Below, one piece after another: positions 53,302 through 55,801 of a stretch of 55,801 nt of DNA; within the stretch, counting starts at the first letter, position 1; each line of letters opens with the position of its first letter. The position numbers and the translations under genes are program-made. The DNA is from Streptomyces sp. ISL-1 (lineage in GTDB: Bacteria > Actinomycetota > Actinomycetes > Streptomycetales > Streptomycetaceae). The stretch spans positions 1-55,801 of the forward strand of contig NZ_JAGGOI010000013.1 in the NCBI RefSeq assembly GCF_018614585.1, in the 5' to 3' direction. The notes beneath the pieces are model-generated. The model searched no databases. It worked only from the letters and a program-made list of their open reading frames with translations, and was not told the DNA's origin.

Positions 53302-54165
53302 ATGTCTCGCCCTGGGAACACCAAGCGCATCACGGACAGCACAAAGAACGTCGACGCTGCACAGAGCGACGAGGCGACGGAGGTCCGATCAGCTCATGGT
53401 CAGCCGCGTCCCAGCGGGCTTGAAATCACTCGGATGCCGTCAGCAGCCGAGCGCACACGAACTCTCGTACAGAGTACATCCTCCGCGGTACTGCTTATCC
53501 CGGGGGCCAGGGCGGCACGCCCCGAGCAGCTGGCGCCGCAGGCCCGGGCCGTGGGTCCGGACGGCGAGGTGTTCCTGCTCTTCCCCGCGGACTCACCGGC
53601 CGTACGCGCAGCCACGCACGCGCAGGACGACGAGCTGTCCGCTGTGCTGGAGATCACCGATGTCGCGCCGGTCTCCGTGCCCAATCGTATCCGCGGCCGC
53701 GCCTGGGTCTCCGGCTGGCTGACCTGCGTGCCCGGCCTGGCCGGGCCCGGCGGGATGATGGTGCGCCTCGAGGTCGGCGAGGCGTGCGTGGACGATCTGT
53801 GGGGCGCCGAAAGCGTGGAGCCGGAGGAGTTCGCGCGGGCGTCCGCCGATCCGCTCGTGGCGCACGAGACGGAGCTGTTGCAGCATCTGCACTCGGCGCA
53901 CAGCGAGCAGGTACAGGGGCTGAGCGGGCTGCTCGGCGATCGAAACGGGATGGGGGTCCTCCCGGCCGAAGGCCGGGCACGGTCGGACGGGGCGTGGGCG
54001 AACGGGCCGCGGGCGGTCCCGCTGGCGCTGGACCGGTTCGGACTGCGGGTGCGGTTCGCCGGCGAGCGGTGCTTCGACGCGCGCTTCGACTTCCCCACGC
54101 CGGTGCGCGACATCACCGAGCTGCGGCGGGCCATGCACACGCTGTTCGAGGCCGCGTCGCACTGA
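53302..54165 (+). CDS. DUF2470-domain protein, probable iron/heme-related
   Basis: A 287-residue protein. The middle (GEVFLLFPADSPAVRAATHA to VSGWLTCVPGLAGP) fits a pyridoxamine-oxidase-like split barrel. The C-terminal DUF2470 domain has LLQHLHSAHSEQVQGLSGLL and LDRFGLRVRFAGERCFDARF. Related proteins (HugZ-like) act in heme iron release. The ATG follows AAGGAGA at 5 nt and an iron box overlaps its promoter region, so expression is likely induced by iron starvation. The biochemical role is inferred. Confidence 0.75.
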   Translation: MSRPGNTKRITDSTKNVDAAQSDEATEVRSAHGQPRPSGLEITRMPSAAERTRTLVQSTSSAVLLIPGARAARPEQLAPQARAVGPDGEVFLLFPADSPAVRAATHAQDDELSAVLEITDVAPVSVPNRIRGRAWVSGWLTCVPGLAGPGGMMVRLEVGEACVDDLWGAESVEPEEFARASADPLVAHETELLQHLHSAHSEQVQGLSGLLGDRNGMGVLPAEGRARSDGAWANGPRAVPLALDRFGLRVRFAGERCFDARFDFPTPVRDITELRRAMHTLFEAASH

Positions 54166-54174
54166 AGCCTCGTC

Positions 54175-54243
54175 GTACTGAGCCCTCTCCGTACTGAGCC
54201 CTCCCCGTCTGCCCGTACTCAGCCCTCCGCGTGCTCAGCCCTC
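54175..54243 (+). repeat. Four degenerate 13-bp direct repeats
   Basis: Units of GTACTGAGCCCTC start at 54175 and 54191; variants GTACTCAGCCCTC and GTGCTCAGCCCTC start at 54215 and 54231. Spacings are 16, 24 and 16 bp. They fill the gap between convergent genes and have no known role. Confidence 0.6.
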
Positions 54244-54279
54244 GCCCGGGGTGCGTGCTCCGGCGGGCCGGGGCGCGGA

Positions 54280-55629
54280 TCAATCCCCGCGCAGCCGCTC
54301 ACGGACCTTCTCGACCACATCGGCGTACCGCGCTTCGGCGCCGTACCGGGTGGGCTCGTAGTAGCGCTTGCCGTGCACCGCGTCCGGAGCGTATTGCTGG
54401 GCGGCGATCGCACCCGGCACGTCATGCGGATAGACGTACCCCTGCGCGTGGCCGAGCTTGGCCGCGCCCTTGTAGTGGCCGTCACGCAGATGCGGCGGGA
54501 CGGGGCCCGCCGCCCCCGCCCGCACATCGGCGAGCGCGGCGCCTATCGCGGTGGTCGCGGCATTCGACTTGGGGGCGAGCGCGAGCGCGATGGTGGCGTG
54601 GCTGAGGGTGAGCGCGGCCTCGGGGAAGCCGATCATGGCCACGGCCTGGGCGGCCGCGACCGCGGTGGGCAGCGCCGTCGGGTCGGCGAGGCCGATGTCC
54701 TCGCTCGCCGAGATCATCAGCCGACGCGCGATGAACCGCGGGTCCTCCCCCGCCTCGATCATGCGGGCCAGATAGTGCAGCGCGGCGTCCACGTCGGAGC
54801 CGCGGATGGACTTGATCAGGGCGCTCGCCACGTCATAGTGCTGATCGCCGTCGCGGTCGTACTTCACCGCCGCGCGGTCGACGGTCTCCTCCAGGGTCTG
54901 GAGGCTGATCTCCTTCTCGCTCTTGTCCATCGCGGCTCCCGCGGCCGCCTCCAGCGCGGTCAGTGCCCGGCGGGCGTCGCCTCCAGCGATCCGAAGCAGA
55001 TGCGCCTCGGAGTCCTCGGGGAGGGTGACGGCGCCGCCCAGGCCCCGCTCCTCGGTGAGCGCGCGGCGCAGCAGTCCGCTCAGATCCTCGTCGGTCAGCG
55101 ACTCCAGCGTGAGCAGCAGGGAGCGGGAGAGCAGTGGGGAGATGATCGAGAAGTACGGGTTCTCGGTGGTGGCGGCGATCAGCGTCACCCAGCGGTTCTC
55201 GACGGCGGGCAGCAGCGAGTCCTGCTGGGCCTTGGAGAAGCGGTGGATCTCGTCGAGGAAGAGGACTGTCTCCTTGCCGAAGCCACCCGCGGCCCGGCGG
55301 GCGCCGTCGATGACCGCCCGTACCTCCTTGACGCCCGCGGTGATCGCCGAGAGCTCTACGAAGCGTTTGTTGGTCGCCTTGGAGACGACGTACGCGAGGG
55401 TCGTCTTGCCGATGCCGGGCGGGCCCCAGAGGATCACCGAGGAGGGTCCGGCGGGTCCGCCGCCGCCCTCGCCGACGAGTCGGCGAAGCGGCGATCCGGG
55501 CTTCAGCAGATGCCGCTGGCCGACGACCTCATCGACGGTGCGCGGGCGCATCCGCACGGCCAGGGGGCTGGCGGACGGGTCCTTCTCCTGGCGTTCTTCC
55601 GCGGCGGCGGTAAATAGGTCGGGCTCCAC
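54280..55629 (-). CDS. rarA: Replication-associated recombination protein A (MgsA/RarA AAA+ ATPase)
   Basis: A 449-residue AAA+ clamp-loader-like ATPase that acts at stalled forks. Walker A is [16 protein letters not shown] (about residues 69-84), Walker B FLDEIHRF, and the arginine-finger region is [15 protein letters not shown]. The C-terminal tetramerisation part has [20 protein letters not shown] and [20 protein letters not shown]. The GTG start at 55629 gives [14 protein letters not shown], typical of the family. Confidence 0.95.
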   Translation of the reverse strand: MEPDLFTAAAEERQEKDPSASPLAVRMRPRTVDEVVGQRHLLKPGSPLRRLVGEGGGGPAGPSSVILWGPPGIGKTTLAYVVSKATNKRFVELSAITAGVKEVRAVIDGARRAAGGFGKETVLFLDEIHRFSKAQQDSLLPAVENRWVTLIAATTENPYFSIISPLLSRSLLLTLESLTDEDLSGLLRRALTEERGLGGAVTLPEDSEAHLLRIAGGDARRALTALEAAAGAAMDKSEKEISLQTLEETVDRAAVKYDRDGDQHYDVASALIKSIRGSDVDAALHYLARMIEAGEDPRFIARRLMISASEDIGLADPTALPTAVAAAQAVAMIGFPEAALTLSHATIALALAPKSNAATTAIGAALADVRAGAAGPVPPHLRDGHYKGAAKLGHAQGYVYPHDVPGAIAAQQYAPDAVHGKRYYEPTRYGAEARYADVVEKVRERLRGD

Positions 55630-55673
55630 GTCATGAAGCCTAAGTCAGTGCACTGACAACGCCCGCGGACCCG

Positions 55674-55801
55674 TCAGCCGGTCCAGAAGTCCCACCAGCG
55701 GGTCAGGATGAGCATCCCGATGATGCCGGTCCACAGCACCGGCGGCATCCAGTGGAACTCCAGCAGTCCCTTGCGCAGGCCTTCGGGAACCTTGATGATC
55801 C
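55674..55801 (-). CDS. C-terminal end of a membrane protein (possibly VKOR family)
   Basis: Only the last 42 residues are in the window: IIKVPEGLRKGLLEFHWMPP, then a hydrophobic helix VLWTGIIGMLILTRWWDFW and a stop. The tail resembles that of vitamin K epoxide reductase family proteins, and in Streptomyces such a gene lies near rarA (from memory). The 5' part runs off the right edge. Confidence 0.45.
   Translation of the reverse strand, partial: IIKVPEGLRKGLLEFHWMPPVLWTGIIGMLILTRWWDFWTG

Overview
The window is high-GC chromosomal DNA of a Streptomyces. Three protein families point there directly: a near-canonical BldD, the actinobacterial integration host factor sIHF, and small families typical of the genus (DUF6243-like, DUF6167-like). 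Genes run in short overlapping operons with frequent GTG starts. From memory, the right-hand three quarters has the same order as the Streptomyces coelicolor block metK-coaBC-rpoZ-gmk-sIHF-pyr genes-bldD-nusB-efp-aro genes-mltG-ruvX-alaS-rpsD-rarA.

Layout. 1-4792: a membrane sensor kinase (cut by the left edge), an SGNH hydrolase, a small ATP-binding anti-sigma-like protein, and a SigB/SigF-type sigma factor. 4944-8379: guaB1, a SorC-family regulator and rpe. 8380-16211: an accessory, partly decayed stretch. It holds an SDR/MmyB-type regulator pair, a truncated response regulator, a secreted GH5 hydrolase, an unknown membrane-anchored protein beside a frameshifted glycosyltransferase, a transposase/integrase fragment, an orphan SMI1/KNR4 protein and a DUF6243-like protein. 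It separates rpe from rsmB-fmt-priA. 16212-25731: rsmB, fmt, a small HTH protein, priA, metK, coaBC, rpoZ, gmk and sIHF. 26016-36066: pyrF, pyrD, carB, carA, a PH-like membrane protein, pyrC, pyrB and pyrR, giving the pathway from bicarbonate and glutamine to UMP. 36301-36801: bldD, on the opposite strand. 36992-39155: nusB, efp and a variant M24 peptidase. 39257-44532: a P-loop kinase-like protein, then aroQ, aroB, aroK, aroC and aroE, most of the shikimate pathway. 44529-50260: mltG, ruvX, alaS and two small proteins. 50419-52608: an orphan NB-ARC/TPR ATPase. 52631-55801: rpsD, an iron-regulated DUF2470-type gene, rarA and the end of a membrane protein.

Control elements that can be read include a PyrR RNA-binding element overlapping the pyrR ribosome binding site, a palindrome over the bldD promoter, an IdeR/DmdR-type iron box between rpsD and the DUF2470 gene, an operator-like palindrome pair between the SDR and its regulator, and many perfect-stem terminators. 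I saw no CRISPR array, rRNA, tRNA or intact insertion sequence. No clearly new multi-gene system is evident. The best candidates for undescribed biology are the unknown protein at 12829-13551 with its decayed glycosyltransferase neighbour, the M24 protein with replaced metal ligands, and the orphan STAND-type ATPase.
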